A DNA stretch of 64,000 bases, taken from NCBI RefSeq assembly GCF_001422545.1, contig NZ_LMLE01000007.1, positions 1 to 64,000 of the forward strand. Reading direction: 5' to 3'. This stretch comes from Pedobacter sp. Leaf41. Lineage in GTDB: Bacteria; Bacteroidota; Bacteroidia; Sphingobacteriales; Sphingobacteriaceae. A program made the translations under genes and the position numbers. The notes beneath the pieces were generated by a model. It ran no database searches. It saw nothing but the letters and a program-made list of their open reading frames with translations, and was not told the DNA's origin. Below are positions 1 through 8,445 of the stretch, piece after piece (positions within the stretch are counted from its first letter, which is position 1; the number at the start of each line of letters is the position of its first letter).

Positions 1-165
1 GCGTTCCCTGATATCTTCCAAAGGCCAAACCTCGCCGTGTGGAATGTGGTGCAAAGCAGTTACAATTCCGGTTGCACCGGCCTGTTTAACATCCTGCAAA
101 CTCACCGGGTCGTTCGGACCATACCAGCGCCAGGTTTGTTCCAGTTTTTTATATTTCATTTCCAT
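1..165 (-). CDS. uxuA: Mannonate dehydratase, N-terminal part (runs off the window)
   Basis: This is the first 55 codons of a minus-strand gene whose remainder lies beyond base 1. The translated N-terminus ([20 protein letters not shown], then a stretch ending [20 protein letters not shown]) is highly characteristic of UxuA. UxuA dehydrates D-mannonate to 2-keto-3-deoxygluconate in glucuronate catabolism. I chose the ATG at 165; a second ATG at 159 is possible. It lies four bases after the in-frame stop of a decayed SDR tail and downstream of GH30 and GH2 genes on the same strand. That fits a uronate-releasing and uronate-catabolising operon. Only the N-terminus is visible, so metal-binding residues cannot be checked. 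Confidence 0.93.
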   Translation of the reverse strand, partial: MEMKYKKLEQTWRWYGPNDPVSLQDVKQAGATGIVTALHHIPHGEVWPLEDIRER

Positions 166-168
166 AAT

Positions 169-228
169 TTAAACTCCCGAAAAAGCACTACCCCCCATCA
201 ACGGTAATATTCTCACACAGCGGAAAGA
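169..228 (-). pseudogene. C-terminal stump of an SDR dehydrogenase
   Basis: Reading the minus strand, one frame gives ENITVDGG. After a shift of two bases the frame continues SAFSGV and a stop at 171-169. An ITVDGG(Y/F)SAFSGV-like end is typical of short-chain dehydrogenases, including those paired with uxuA as mannonate oxidoreductases. The stop lies three bases upstream of the uxuA start, which is normal operon spacing. Upstream of about 228 no further SDR similarity is visible up to the GH30 stop. I read this as the tail of a deleted dehydrogenase gene. The match is short and comes from recognition only. Confidence 0.5.
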
Positions 229-329
229 CGGTAGATATATCTTTCGCCTAAAACTCCGGCTAGCATAACAACATTGTCTTTGATCGACAACCGTTGCTGA
301 ATATTTCTGCTATTAGTTTTTCTATGTCG

Positions 330-1796
330 TTATTCTACCACTAATGTAGCGATGGAATGCGGCAAGCTAGTTGTTGTTGCTGCCATACCCTTTATCCATA
401 AACTGTACTTTAGCTTTTCATCCGATTGATTCATCACCACAACAACTAATTTACCATCGGCATTTAAAAACGACGTAGATTGTAATAGATCACGACTAGA
501 AGCAGAACCTATTCTTTTCGCTCCCGGACGAATAAATTTAGAAAAGTGCCCCATATAATAATAGGCATTGGTATAAATCAACTTATCATTCTTGGTATCT
601 GCATGCACCGGAGCAAAACAGAAGTTGCCTACATGGTTTGGACCTCCATTTTCATCTAACAAAATATTCCAATCTGTCCAAGCAGCTGTACCCGCATTAA
701 AATCGTTAATCATTGAGTAACCGTAGCGTTCTCCCAAAGTCCAGTCGTCCAATTTATTCACATCGTACTTCTCTTTACATCCTTCAGTAAAAATTAACGC
801 TTTATTAGGATAGGCTTCATGCACCTGGCGAACGTTTCCGAACTGCATTCCACTGCCTGTCCATGTTTCATACCAGTGAAACCCAATTCCCCAAACATAT
901 TTTGCAGCTTCTTTATCGTTTAAAATCGTGCTTGCTCTTTGGAAAATCTGATCACGATTGTGATCCCAAGCGATTAACTTTTTACTACCCAATCCTGATT
1001 TTTGCAAAGTTGGACCTAAAAAATTTTTAATAAAATCACGTTCTTCCTCTGCTGTGTACACGCAAGATTCCCAGATTTGTTTCGCCATTGGCTCATTCTG
1101 AACAGATAAACCCCAAATTGGCATGCCCATAGCTTCATAGGCTTTTATGAATTTTACATAGTGGTTGGCCCAACTTTGGCGATACTGAGGCAGTAAATGT
1201 CCACCTTTAATTAAACTGTTATTATCTTTCATCCAAGCTGGCGGCGACCACGGACTTACATAAAGCGCTAGCTTTCCTCCGGCAGCAGCAGTTGCCTGCT
1301 TAATTAATGGAATTTTATACTGCTCATCATGCGCAACGCTGAATGTTTTTAAATCTTTGTCATTATCCTGAACATAGGCATAACTTGCGCTCGAAAAATC
1401 GCAACTGGCTATATTGGTACGGGCTAAAGTGTAACCAATACCTTTATCGTTATTGTAATATGCTGCCAGTAATTCTTGCTGATTTTTCTTAGAAAGCTTG
1501 GCAAATGTTTCTGCAGAAGCATCAGTAAGTGCTCCACCAATGCCTACCAGAGTCTGATACTTAATTGTAGGATCTACAAAAATAGTCGGCTCTGTTTCAA
1601 AAGGCTGCTTATTCTCTACAAAATTTAAAGTTTCTGTTTTGCTTATGCGATAGTCGGTTTTTTCAGCGGTAGTATAAACCGTTACTTTTTTATTCCCAAT
1701 GTTATACTTTTCAACTGTTTGACTAGATTTTTTTTGTTGTGCAGCTGCTGTAAATGCAGTTGCTAAAACCAATAGGATACTTAGTTTTTGTTTCAT
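330..1796 (-). CDS. Secreted GH30 glycoside hydrolase (glucosylceramidase-like)
   Basis: 488 residues with a signal peptide (residues 1-19, ending AAAQ) followed by a TIM-barrel GH30 domain and a C-terminal beta-sandwich that begins near residue 420. The acid/base is predicted to be Glu235 in LSVQNEP and the nucleophile Glu338 in IFTEG. Both are clan GH-A signatures. The family includes glucosylceramidase, beta-1,6-glucanase, beta-glucosidase/xylosidase and glucuronoxylanase activities; the sequence alone does not fix the substrate. It probably acts in the periplasm or outside the cell. It lies 170 bases downstream of the GH2 gene on the same strand and points towards uxuA, so a uronic-acid-containing substrate is plausible. 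Confidence 0.9.
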   Translation of the reverse strand: MKQKLSILLVLATAFTAAAQQKKSSQTVEKYNIGNKKVTVYTTAEKTDYRISKTETLNFVENKQPFETEPTIFVDPTIKYQTLVGIGGALTDASAETFAKLSKKNQQELLAAYYNNDKGIGYTLARTNIASCDFSSASYAYVQDNDKDLKTFSVAHDEQYKIPLIKQATAAAGGKLALYVSPWSPPAWMKDNNSLIKGGHLLPQYRQSWANHYVKFIKAYEAMGMPIWGLSVQNEPMAKQIWESCVYTAEEERDFIKNFLGPTLQKSGLGSKKLIAWDHNRDQIFQRASTILNDKEAAKYVWGIGFHWYETWTGSGMQFGNVRQVHEAYPNKALIFTEGCKEKYDVNKLDDWTLGERYGYSMINDFNAGTAAWTDWNILLDENGGPNHVGNFCFAPVHADTKNDKLIYTNAYYYMGHFSKFIRPGAKRIGSASSRDLLQSTSFLNADGKLVVVVMNQSDEKLKYSLWIKGMAATTTSLPHSIATLVVE

Positions 1797-1966
1797 TTTA
1801 TATTTTTTAAATCAACAGCCGTTTGTTTGGCTGTCATTCATTTGAAACTTCGAATTTCCGAATAAAAGATTCACTAAAGTCACAAAATGATAATTATTAC
1901 TTATTATTTTAAACGTTTTAAGATAACTATTTAGGTATCAACATCTATGAATATTAGGCTGGATTG

Positions 1967-3796
1967 TTACTTATACTTCTCCTGCATTTCACCATAAAAA
2001 TTTTTCAATACGAAGTAAGCTTTTTTCTTTTCGCCAGTTTCAGAAATAAGGCCTTTTCTATTCCAAAAATTTTGGTACACTGGATGCTGCCTACGCGGCG
2101 ATCTGAAATCCGTTAAAATCCAAGGGGTAATCCCTCTTAATGATTTTATTTTGCTCAACATCGTAATTTGATTTTTGTACAATGCTTCCTGATATTCTTC
2201 GCTCCAACGTGTATTTTCATCGCCATGGAAACCCGCTAATGCATCGCCACCAAATTCGCTTATTACCACTGGCTTATTATATTTAATATTGAAATCGTAT
2301 TTTGTAATTTCACTTGGCACACCGCCGAAATACCAACCTGCGTATTCATTAAAGCTTACCAAATCAATTTTTTCGCCGAGCGGATCATTTAAAATCATGG
2401 TGTTTCCGTCGCGATGCACCTCAAGTGCAGCTGCTATTAAACGAGTGTCATCTAAAGTGCGGGCAGTTTCTACCAAATTACTCATAAAACTTAAACGGGC
2501 ATCGCTTAATGGCGTTTCATTACCAACCGACCAAATAATTACACTTGCCCGGTTTTTATCACGGACAATTAAATCTGTAAGCTGCTGCTTGGCATTGGCA
2601 TAGGTGGCTGGGTTCGTCCAGCTGATGGTCCAATAAACCGGTACTTCAGCCCAAACCATTAAGCCCATTTCATCGGCCAAGCGGAGCATTTTTTCATTGT
2701 GAGGATAGTGTGCCAGCCGAACATAATTGCAGTTCATATCTTTTGCCCATTGCAGCATCATTCGCATATCTCCATCAGAACGCAGGCGTCCTGCCAGTAT
2801 AGGATTTTCGTCATGAAGCGAAATTCCCCTCAAAAAAACAGATTTCCCATTTAACAAAATGCTATCGCCTTTAGCCTCTATCGTTCTGAAACCAATCTTA
2901 TCATCGATATTTTCTTTGTCAGATTTAATGTTTGCAGCATATAATTTCGGGCTCTCAGGCGACCATAAACTTAAATTGTTCCAGGTAAATTCATCATTAA
3001 CTTTTCCTTCACTATCTGTTTTATATTTCTTCTCAAGCTTTAATTCCGGAATTGATAGTGTGATATCTTGCCCAGCAGTGGCATCTGATAATTTTAAAGA
3101 AAAACTAATCAAATTATTGTTTCCTTTTACCAGCTGCAATTTATAATCGCTGATAAAATGATCAGGGAATTCAGCTAAATACACCTCTCGTGTGATGCCC
3201 CCGTAGTTCCACCAATCAGTATTTACAGTTGGAATTTCATCCGGCCTTCGGGTATTATCAACCTTCACAACGAGTGAATTTTCGCCAGTTTTTAATTTAT
3301 TGGTTACATCGAATTGAAAAGGCGTAAAACCCCCTTTATGCACACCGAGTTTTTTACCATTTAAATATACATGGGCTTCGTAATTAACAGCTCCAAAATA
3401 GACGAAATATTTCTTACCCTTCTCTGGTTTGGCATCAAATCTTTTACGCAGCCAAATTGTGCCTTCATAAAGTTCCAGTTTTTCCGACTGCGAATTCCAA
3501 TCACCGGGCACATTCATTTGGGGAGAACCAGTAAAATTGTATTCTATCAATTCAGATTTATCTTTCTGTTCCCGATCGTCAAAAAAACCGCCTGTTCCTG
3601 TTTTGGATTGATCATACGGCTGATGACGATAATCGTAGTATCCATTTTCATAGGGATCGATAATATAATTCCACTTGCCGTTTAGACTTTGAATATTTCT
3701 ACCTTGAATGTTTTGTATCGAACTGACTTGTGAGAAGCAAATAGATGAAAGAAGCGTAAATAGAAGTAAAAGAACTCTAAATTTTAAATTGGGCAT
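1967..3796 (-). CDS. Secreted GH2 beta-glucuronidase
   Basis: 609 residues with a signal peptide (about 1-22, ending SICFSQ). The order is a GH2 sugar-binding jelly roll (about 30-210), an Ig-like domain (about 215-305) and a TIM barrel (about 310-609). Predicted catalytic residues are the acid/base Glu427 in WSVGNE and the nucleophile Glu514 in VVISEF. An N-x-K motif (Asn579, Lys581 in FWNRKG) matches the carboxylate-recognition pair of GH2 beta-glucuronidases, so I prefer glucuronidase over galactosidase. Its product, glucuronate, would feed the pathway that includes uxuA three positions downstream. The ATG at 3796 gives a clean signal peptide. Confidence 0.88.
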   Translation of the reverse strand: MPNLKFRVLLLLFTLLSSICFSQVSSIQNIQGRNIQSLNGKWNYIIDPYENGYYDYRHQPYDQSKTGTGGFFDDREQKDKSELIEYNFTGSPQMNVPGDWNSQSEKLELYEGTIWLRKRFDAKPEKGKKYFVYFGAVNYEAHVYLNGKKLGVHKGGFTPFQFDVTNKLKTGENSLVVKVDNTRRPDEIPTVNTDWWNYGGITREVYLAEFPDHFISDYKLQLVKGNNNLISFSLKLSDATAGQDITLSIPELKLEKKYKTDSEGKVNDEFTWNNLSLWSPESPKLYAANIKSDKENIDDKIGFRTIEAKGDSILLNGKSVFLRGISLHDENPILAGRLRSDGDMRMMLQWAKDMNCNYVRLAHYPHNEKMLRLADEMGLMVWAEVPVYWTISWTNPATYANAKQQLTDLIVRDKNRASVIIWSVGNETPLSDARLSFMSNLVETARTLDDTRLIAAALEVHRDGNTMILNDPLGEKIDLVSFNEYAGWYFGGVPSEITKYDFNIKYNKPVVISEFGGDALAGFHGDENTRWSEEYQEALYKNQITMLSKIKSLRGITPWILTDFRSPRRQHPVYQNFWNRKGLISETGEKKKAYFVLKNFYGEMQEKYK

Positions 3797-4002
3797 AATG
3801 ATTTAATTTTTAGGGTAGCAGCACATACCTATCATGCTTTCGGAATGTAAAAAAGCAATTTTTAGACGATTAAGCTACCCCCCATAAGATAATTTAATGC
3901 AAATAACAATGCCAAATATATCGAATTATTTGAAAGGCTTTGAGTTGGATTTGATTTTAAAAGAACAAGGTAACAAGTTTTCTACGAGGAAGTTTCCTTT
4001 GT

Positions 4003-5232
4003 TTACGTAAGCGAAATAGCATCTTTTTTAATCGCATTTCGATGTTTCTCATTGTAAATAAAAGCACCAACAATAAGCAACCCGGCTAGGCCCTCGAAAG
4101 CTACAACTGTTTGTGTACCAAATTGATGTGCAAGATACCCCATAAGCAAACTTCCTATTGGTAAAACGCCCTGATAAGCCATAATGTAATAGCTCAAGGT
4201 TCTTCCCCTCATTAAATCATCAGCATGCGTTTGCAAGTAAGTATTTATTGATGAGGTTTGCGCCATTAAACCCAGCGCAGCCAAACCTGTACAGATTAAT
4301 GCTAAAACTAACGAAGGACTAATGGCCAACGCCACTACCGAAACAGCCAGCAGGATGCCTGAAACCATCACTATTTTTTGTAAGTTTTGATTCACCTTGA
4401 GTGTGGCCATATAAATTGCCCCGAAAAAGGCACCGAAACCTGCAGCACTTTCAAACCAGCCGAAAGTGGTGGCTGTTCCATTGAAAATATCCTTTGCAAA
4501 AACAGGTAATAAGGTTGTAAATGGGATGACTAACAAACTTGACGCTGCCATCATTAAAATCATTGATGCTAAATCTGGCGACGATTTTAAATAATCGTAA
4601 CCCTTTCGAAGATCAACCCATATATTTTCTCTTGATTTTGGGTGCTCTTGTAGTGTCAATTTCATCATCACTAAACAAACGATTACCGCGATAAAACTGA
4701 GGAAATTAATCAAAAAACACATATCCTCTCCCAGGGCACTTAAAATTACTCCTGCCAAAGCTGGCCCAACCAATCTGGCTGCATTAAAAACCGAAGAGTT
4801 AAGCGCAATAGCATTTGGTAAATCTTCTTTGTCCTCTACCAAATTAACCATAAGCGATTGTCGGGCAGTCACATCAAACGAATTTACCAGGCCTTGAACA
4901 AGCGATAAAGCAGCAATCCAAAATATATCATAAACTTTAAACCAAATCATTACCGCAAGCGCTCCAGCTTGAAGCATTAAGATGACCTGAGTAATCATTA
5001 AGATTTTGTACTTGTTATGTCTATCCACATAACTCCCGGCATATGGCGCCAAAACTAAGGATGGGATCAAACTCAAAAAAGTAATTAAACCCAGTAAAAA
5101 TGCAGATTCGGTGATTTGGTACACCAACCAACTTACCGCAACACGCTGCATCCAGGTACCCACCAATGAAATGGCTTGGCCTGTAAAGAATAATCTATAA
5201 TTGTAGTGTTTTAATGAACGAAAAATACCCAT
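4003..5232 (-). CDS. MFS exporter (EntS/MFS_3-like)
   Basis: 409 residues, about twelve membrane helices. The N-terminus (LFFTGQAISLVGTWMQRVAV) and a loop reading PYAGSYVDRHNKYKI are typical of the MFS_3 branch that includes enterobactin exporter EntS and drug exporters. It probably uses the proton gradient to expel a small molecule; the substrate is unknown. It is divergent from a MarR regulator with 167 bases between the starts. Its own promoter carries a 15-base palindrome at the start of transcription (see operators), which argues for repression by that MarR protein and an efflux role. Confidence 0.88.
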   Translation of the reverse strand: MGIFRSLKHYNYRLFFTGQAISLVGTWMQRVAVSWLVYQITESAFLLGLITFLSLIPSLVLAPYAGSYVDRHNKYKILMITQVILMLQAGALAVMIWFKVYDIFWIAALSLVQGLVNSFDVTARQSLMVNLVEDKEDLPNAIALNSSVFNAARLVGPALAGVILSALGEDMCFLINFLSFIAVIVCLVMMKLTLQEHPKSRENIWVDLRKGYDYLKSSPDLASMILMMAASSLLVIPFTTLLPVFAKDIFNGTATTFGWFESAAGFGAFFGAIYMATLKVNQNLQKIVMVSGILLAVSVVALAISPSLVLALICTGLAALGLMAQTSSINTYLQTHADDLMRGRTLSYYIMAYQGVLPIGSLLMGYLAHQFGTQTVVAFEGLAGLLIVGAFIYNEKHRNAIKKDAISLT

Positions 5233-5241
5233 ATTTAAATA

Positions 5242-5256
5242 GTAAAGTAACTTTAC
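5242..5256. promoter_or_regulatory. Predicted MarR operator at the MFS promoter
   Basis: GTAAAGTAACTTTAC is a perfect inverted repeat about a central A. It starts ten bases upstream of the MFS start codon. Its outer base overlaps the final G of the minus-strand -7 element TACTTTTG, so a bound dimer would block RNA polymerase. The half-sites GTAAA and TTTAC recur with the same five-base spacing at the marR promoter. Confidence 0.6.
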
Positions 5257-5263
5257 AAAAGTA
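5256..5263 (-). promoter_or_regulatory. -7 element of the MFS promoter
   Basis: TACTTTTG on the minus strand fits the Bacteroidota -7 consensus TAnnTTTG. A TTG at 5283-5281, 17 bases further upstream, could be the -33 element. The element lies 23 bases upstream of the MFS start and overlaps the palindromic operator. Confidence 0.5.
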
Positions 5264-5372
5264 AGATTTTAAAAGGGATACAAGAAATTGAAAATAAAAT
5301 ATTTAATCATTTTAAAATCATAAATGAAACATTATTTTGGATCAGGATAGAATAATAGATTAATATTTACCG

Positions 5373-5380
5373 TATATTTG
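5373..5380 (+). promoter_or_regulatory. -7 element of the marR promoter
   Basis: TATATTTG fits TAnnTTTG and lies 19 bases before the marR ATG. No clear -33 TTTG lies at the usual distance. Its last G is the first base of the second operator. Confidence 0.5.
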
Positions 5381-5394
5381 TAAAGCTTATTTAC
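5380..5394. promoter_or_regulatory. Predicted MarR operator at its own promoter
   Basis: GTAAAGCTTATTTAC keeps both half-sites (GTAAA, five bases, TTTAC) of the perfect palindrome at 5242-5256. It sits in the same position relative to the -7 element, overlapping its final G. This predicts autorepression by the MarR protein. Confidence 0.5.
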
Positions 5395-5399
5395 TAAAA

Positions 5400-5843
5400 A
5401 TGCCAACAGAAACTCAAGAAATTGCCGCTAAATTAAGAAGCACCGTTACCCGTTTAACTAGACAGTTGCGGAAACAGAATGTGAGTTCGTCATTTAGTAA
5501 TGCTGAATTACTGACGATGTCGTTACTGGAACAGCATGGTAAAATGTTATCTACCGAGCTGGCAGATTTGGAACGGGTTTCTAAGCAGGCAATTTCTCAA
5601 ATCATCAATCGGTTGGTAGAGGCGAAATGTGTTGAACGCCAACCAAGTGCAGACGATAAACGGAAAACTTTTATCAGCTTAACTAAACTGGGCGAAAAAC
5701 ATATCATCGCCACAAGAAAAATTAAAGAAGAGTGGCTGGTACAAACGATGGAAAAGATTTTCTCATCAGAAGAGATTATGCTTATACAAGCTTTTCTCCC
5801 TTTACTGTCTCGTTTGGTAGAACATAATGGCGCAAGGGTATAA
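5400..5843 (+). CDS. MarR-family transcriptional regulator
   Basis: 147 residues with a winged helix-turn-helix. The recognition region is near residues 45-75 (TELADLERVSKQAISQIINR) and the wing near 78-95 (ERQPSADDKRKTFISLT), where the conserved D-x-R is visible. MarR dimers usually repress a divergent efflux gene and release DNA on binding a phenolic or drug-like ligand. Two similar palindromes in the shared intergenic region support that arrangement. The ligand is unknown. The leader between the -7 element and ATG is very short. Confidence 0.92.
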   Translation: MPTETQEIAAKLRSTVTRLTRQLRKQNVSSSFSNAELLTMSLLEQHGKMLSTELADLERVSKQAISQIINRLVEAKCVERQPSADDKRKTFISLTKLGEKHIIATRKIKEEWLVQTMEKIFSSEEIMLIQAFLPLLSRLVEHNGARV

Positions 5844-5888
5844 TTTACTTTATGATTATGTAAATAAGCCGTACCTTGCAGGTTCAAA

Positions 5889-6728
5889 ATGGCATTATAT
5901 TTTACCTCTATAAATTCGGGCAGCAACGGCAATTGTTATTACATTGGTAACGATGACGAAGCCGTTTTGGTAGATGTCGGATTGACTTGTAAAGAAGTAG
6001 AAACCCGAATCAATCGGCTCGGTTTATCTTTAAAAAAAATCAAGGCCATTTTCATTTCGCATGAACATACTGATCACATTAAAGGTTTAAGCGTTTTTGC
6101 AAAGAAATATCAGCTACCGGTTTATATTAGTTTGCCCACTTATAAGAGCAGCAAGCTGACTTTAATTGAAGATAATGTTTTCACTATTTCTCATTTACAA
6201 GAAATTAAAATTGGCAAATTAAACATTCTTGCTTTTTCTAAATTTCATGATGCTGCAGATCCGTATAGCTTCACTATAGAATGCAATGATGTGCGGGTTG
6301 GCGTTTTTACTGATATTGGCGCCATTTGCGATAGATTGATTACGCAGTTCAAAACCTGCCATGCAGCATTTTTAGAGGCAAATTATTGTCCCAACATGCT
6401 CGCCAACGGAAGCTACCCTTATTTTTTAAAGCGAAGAATTACAAGTGGCCACGGGCACTTAAGCAACACACAGGCCCTTGAGCTTTTTCAGAATCATAAG
6501 CCTGCTTTTATGACCCACCTATTGCTTAGTCACCTTTCAAAAGATAATAATAACCCCGTTTTAGTTGAAGAAATTTTCAAAAACGTAGCCGGAGAAACGT
6601 TTGTACAGGTAGCATCGCGTAATCAGGAAACTCCGTTATTTTACGTAAATAATAACAATGTTCAAAAACCTACATACCATTTCAACCCAACGGAATACGT
6701 TCCTGATCAGCTAAACTTATTTGGTTAA
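5889..6728 (+). CDS. MBL-fold metallo-hydrolase (YycJ/WalJ-like)
   Basis: 279 residues of the metallo-beta-lactamase fold. The zinc motif HEHTDH is at residues 58-63, and further metal ligands are likely at the KFHDAADP and TDIGA segments. The opening (SINSGSNGNCYYIG) is typical of the YycJ group. Relatives are proposed 5'-3' exonucleases or hydrolases; the precise substrate is not established here. The gene starts 45 bases after marR on the same strand and could be read from the same transcript. A clear terminator follows. Confidence 0.88.
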   Translation: MALYFTSINSGSNGNCYYIGNDDEAVLVDVGLTCKEVETRINRLGLSLKKIKAIFISHEHTDHIKGLSVFAKKYQLPVYISLPTYKSSKLTLIEDNVFTISHLQEIKIGKLNILAFSKFHDAADPYSFTIECNDVRVGVFTDIGAICDRLITQFKTCHAAFLEANYCPNMLANGSYPYFLKRRITSGHGHLSNTQALELFQNHKPAFMTHLLLSHLSKDNNNPVLVEEIFKNVAGETFVQVASRNQETPLFYVNNNNVQKPTYHFNPTEYVPDQLNLFG

Positions 6729-6858
6729 CAAAATGGAGTTTATATAGGCTTAACAAAAAATCTCTCAAAGCAAAATAGTAAAATCTTATTTTTTTTCAAA
6801 CTTTTTTTTGAGCTATTGGTTATCTATATACTTCATAAATAGTTTGTTTGGTTTATTC

Positions 6859-6887
6859 GGGGCTTAAGGATTTAAGCCCCTTTCTCT
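6859..6887 (+). terminator. Terminator after the MBL hydrolase
   Basis: A nine-base perfect stem GGGGCTTAA/TTAAGCCCC with loop GGAT is followed by a T-rich tail. It lies 130 bases after the stop codon and no other gene intervenes. Confidence 0.7.
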
Positions 6888-6948
6888 TTCCAAACCGCTT
6901 TAATTCAGAATAAATAAAGCCCTAATTTTAAAATCATAATTTTTAATT

Positions 6949-6956
6949 TACATTTG
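6949..6956 (+). promoter_or_regulatory. -7 element upstream of the aquaporin gene
   Basis: TACATTTG matches the Bacteroidota -7 consensus TAnnTTTG and lies 48 bases before the aquaporin ATG. No exact -33 TTTG is present at the usual spacing. Confidence 0.4.
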
Positions 6957-7004
6957 AGCCAAATCTCCCCCTATTGTTTTTTTTAATCTTTTAATAAAAA
7001 TAAA

Positions 7005-7712
7005 ATGGAGACAAGTAAATTCTCAAAATTTAGCGCCGAATTTCTAGGCACTTTAGTATTAGTTTTAATGGGTTGCGGTAGCGCAGTGATAGCCGGTGCA
7101 GATGGAACTACGGGCGTTGGCTTACTCGGTATCTCCTTTGCATTTGGCTTATCTGTTGTTGCGATGGCTTATGCGATCGGGCACATTTCTGGCTGTCACA
7201 TTAACCCGGCAATTTCCATTGGTATGGTTGTAGCTGGCCGTATGAAGGCCGGAGAAGCAGCATATTATATTGTTGCCCAAATTTTGGGTGCTATTGCAGG
7301 TGCTGGTTTGCTCTATCTAATTTTAAGTAACCAGGAAAATTTTGAAATGAAAGAATGGGCTTTAGGCTCGAACGGCTGGGGAAAAGGTTATTTAGCAGAG
7401 TATAACTCTACTGCTGCATTTATTGCTGAAGCTGTATTCACCTTTATTTTCTTGTTGGTGATATTTGGAGCAACCTCTACTAAAAATATCAATGGTGGTT
7501 TCGCAGGCTTAGCCATTGGTCTTTCATTGGTACTCATTCATATTGTAGGCATCAAAATCACAGGAGTGTCTTTGAATCCTGCCCGTAGCATTGGTCCGGC
7601 GATATTGGCTGGGGGAGAAGCTTTGAAACAAGTATGGTTATTTGTTGCGGCACCAATTGTAGGTGCAGTATTGAGCGCATTAGTTTGGAAAAGCGTTTTA
7701 GAGAAGAGCTAG
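7005..7712 (+). CDS. aqpZ: Aquaporin Z-type water channel
   Basis: 235 residues with six membrane helices and the two half-helix NPA motifs (Asn67-Ala69 in CHINPAIS and Asn191-Ala193 in SLNPARS). Arg194 and His179 match the selectivity-filter Arg and His of water-specific AqpZ, so water rather than glycerol is the likely cargo. It is an inner-membrane channel involved in osmotic adjustment. It appears monocistronic, with its own promoter element and a hairpin downstream. Confidence 0.93.
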   Translation: METSKFSKFSAEFLGTLVLVLMGCGSAVIAGADGTTGVGLLGISFAFGLSVVAMAYAIGHISGCHINPAISIGMVVAGRMKAGEAAYYIVAQILGAIAGAGLLYLILSNQENFEMKEWALGSNGWGKGYLAEYNSTAAFIAEAVFTFIFLLVIFGATSTKNINGGFAGLAIGLSLVLIHIVGIKITGVSLNPARSIGPAILAGGEALKQVWLFVAAPIVGAVLSALVWKSVLEKS

Positions 7713-7740
7713 ATGCAAATGGTGGAAGGTTGAAGGTAAT

Positions 7741-7769
7741 AAGCTCGAGGGTCTAACCATCGAGCTTTT
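7741..7769 (+). terminator. Hairpin terminator between aqpZ and glutathione peroxidase
   Basis: AAGCTCGA/TCGAGCTT form an eight-base perfect stem followed by TT. The flanks on both sides are further partly complementary (GGTTGAAGG against CCATCAACC). It lies between convergent genes and could serve both strands. Confidence 0.5.
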
Positions 7770-7791
7770 CAACCATCAACCCTCCAGCCTT

Positions 7792-8307
7792 TTATAAATT
7801 TTTCACAATCGCCTGATCCATTGGTTTTGTTTTTGAGCGGAAACGGTGAACCAACTCCCCTTTTTCATTTATCAAAAACTTCTCAAAGTTCCATTTAATA
7901 TCACCTTGTTCTTCGGTGTTGGTTTGCGAAGTTAAATATTTAAACAGCGGACTAATATCATCCCCTTTTACACTGCTTTTCTCGGCTAGCATGAAAGATA
8001 CATTGTATTTGCCAGTGCAAAACTCTTTAATTTCAGCATTGGTAGAAAACTCTTGTCCACCAAAATTTCCTGCTGGAAAGCCAATTAGCACCACTTTTTT
8101 GCCGTATTGCTTTTGGAGTTTTTCTAAATCTTCATATTGCGGCGTAAATCCACATTTGGAGGCTGTGTTTACAATTAAAATTTTCTTGCCTTTAAATTTA
8201 GATAATTTGACCTCTTTGCCATCAATAGTTTTGAAGCTGAAATCGTAAACATTCTTTGGCGGATTTGGCACCAGAAAGTTTAATAGGATAAGGATAGTAT
8301 TGATCAT
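7792..8307 (-). CDS. Glutathione-peroxidase-like thiol peroxidase
   Basis: About 171 residues from the ATG at 8307; an upstream GTG at 8340 would add eleven unlikely residues. A short hydrophobic N-terminus (MINTILILLNFLV) suggests export or a membrane anchor. The peroxidatic cysteine is in NTASKCGFTP and the catalytic Trp-Asn in KWNFEKF. The usual FPCNQFG loop reads FPAGNFGGQE, so the resolving Cys and the tetrad Gln are replaced. It uses Cys, not selenocysteine, and probably reduces peroxides with thioredoxin-like partners. The altered loop may change its reductant. Confidence 0.85.
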   Translation of the reverse strand: MINTILILLNFLVPNPPKNVYDFSFKTIDGKEVKLSKFKGKKILIVNTASKCGFTPQYEDLEKLQKQYGKKVVLIGFPAGNFGGQEFSTNAEIKEFCTGKYNVSFMLAEKSSVKGDDISPLFKYLTSQTNTEEQGDIKWNFEKFLINEKGELVHRFRSKTKPMDQAIVKNL

Positions 8308-8445
8308 TGTTTTTTTGTTTTTATATACGAATATAGACACAAATAGTTTTCACTCATGTGATTTGCATGTAAATTAAATGATAATCCTCAAAATTAAACC
8401 AAAAGTATAAATCTATGTCGTACCAAGGAACCAAACTTTGTTGCT

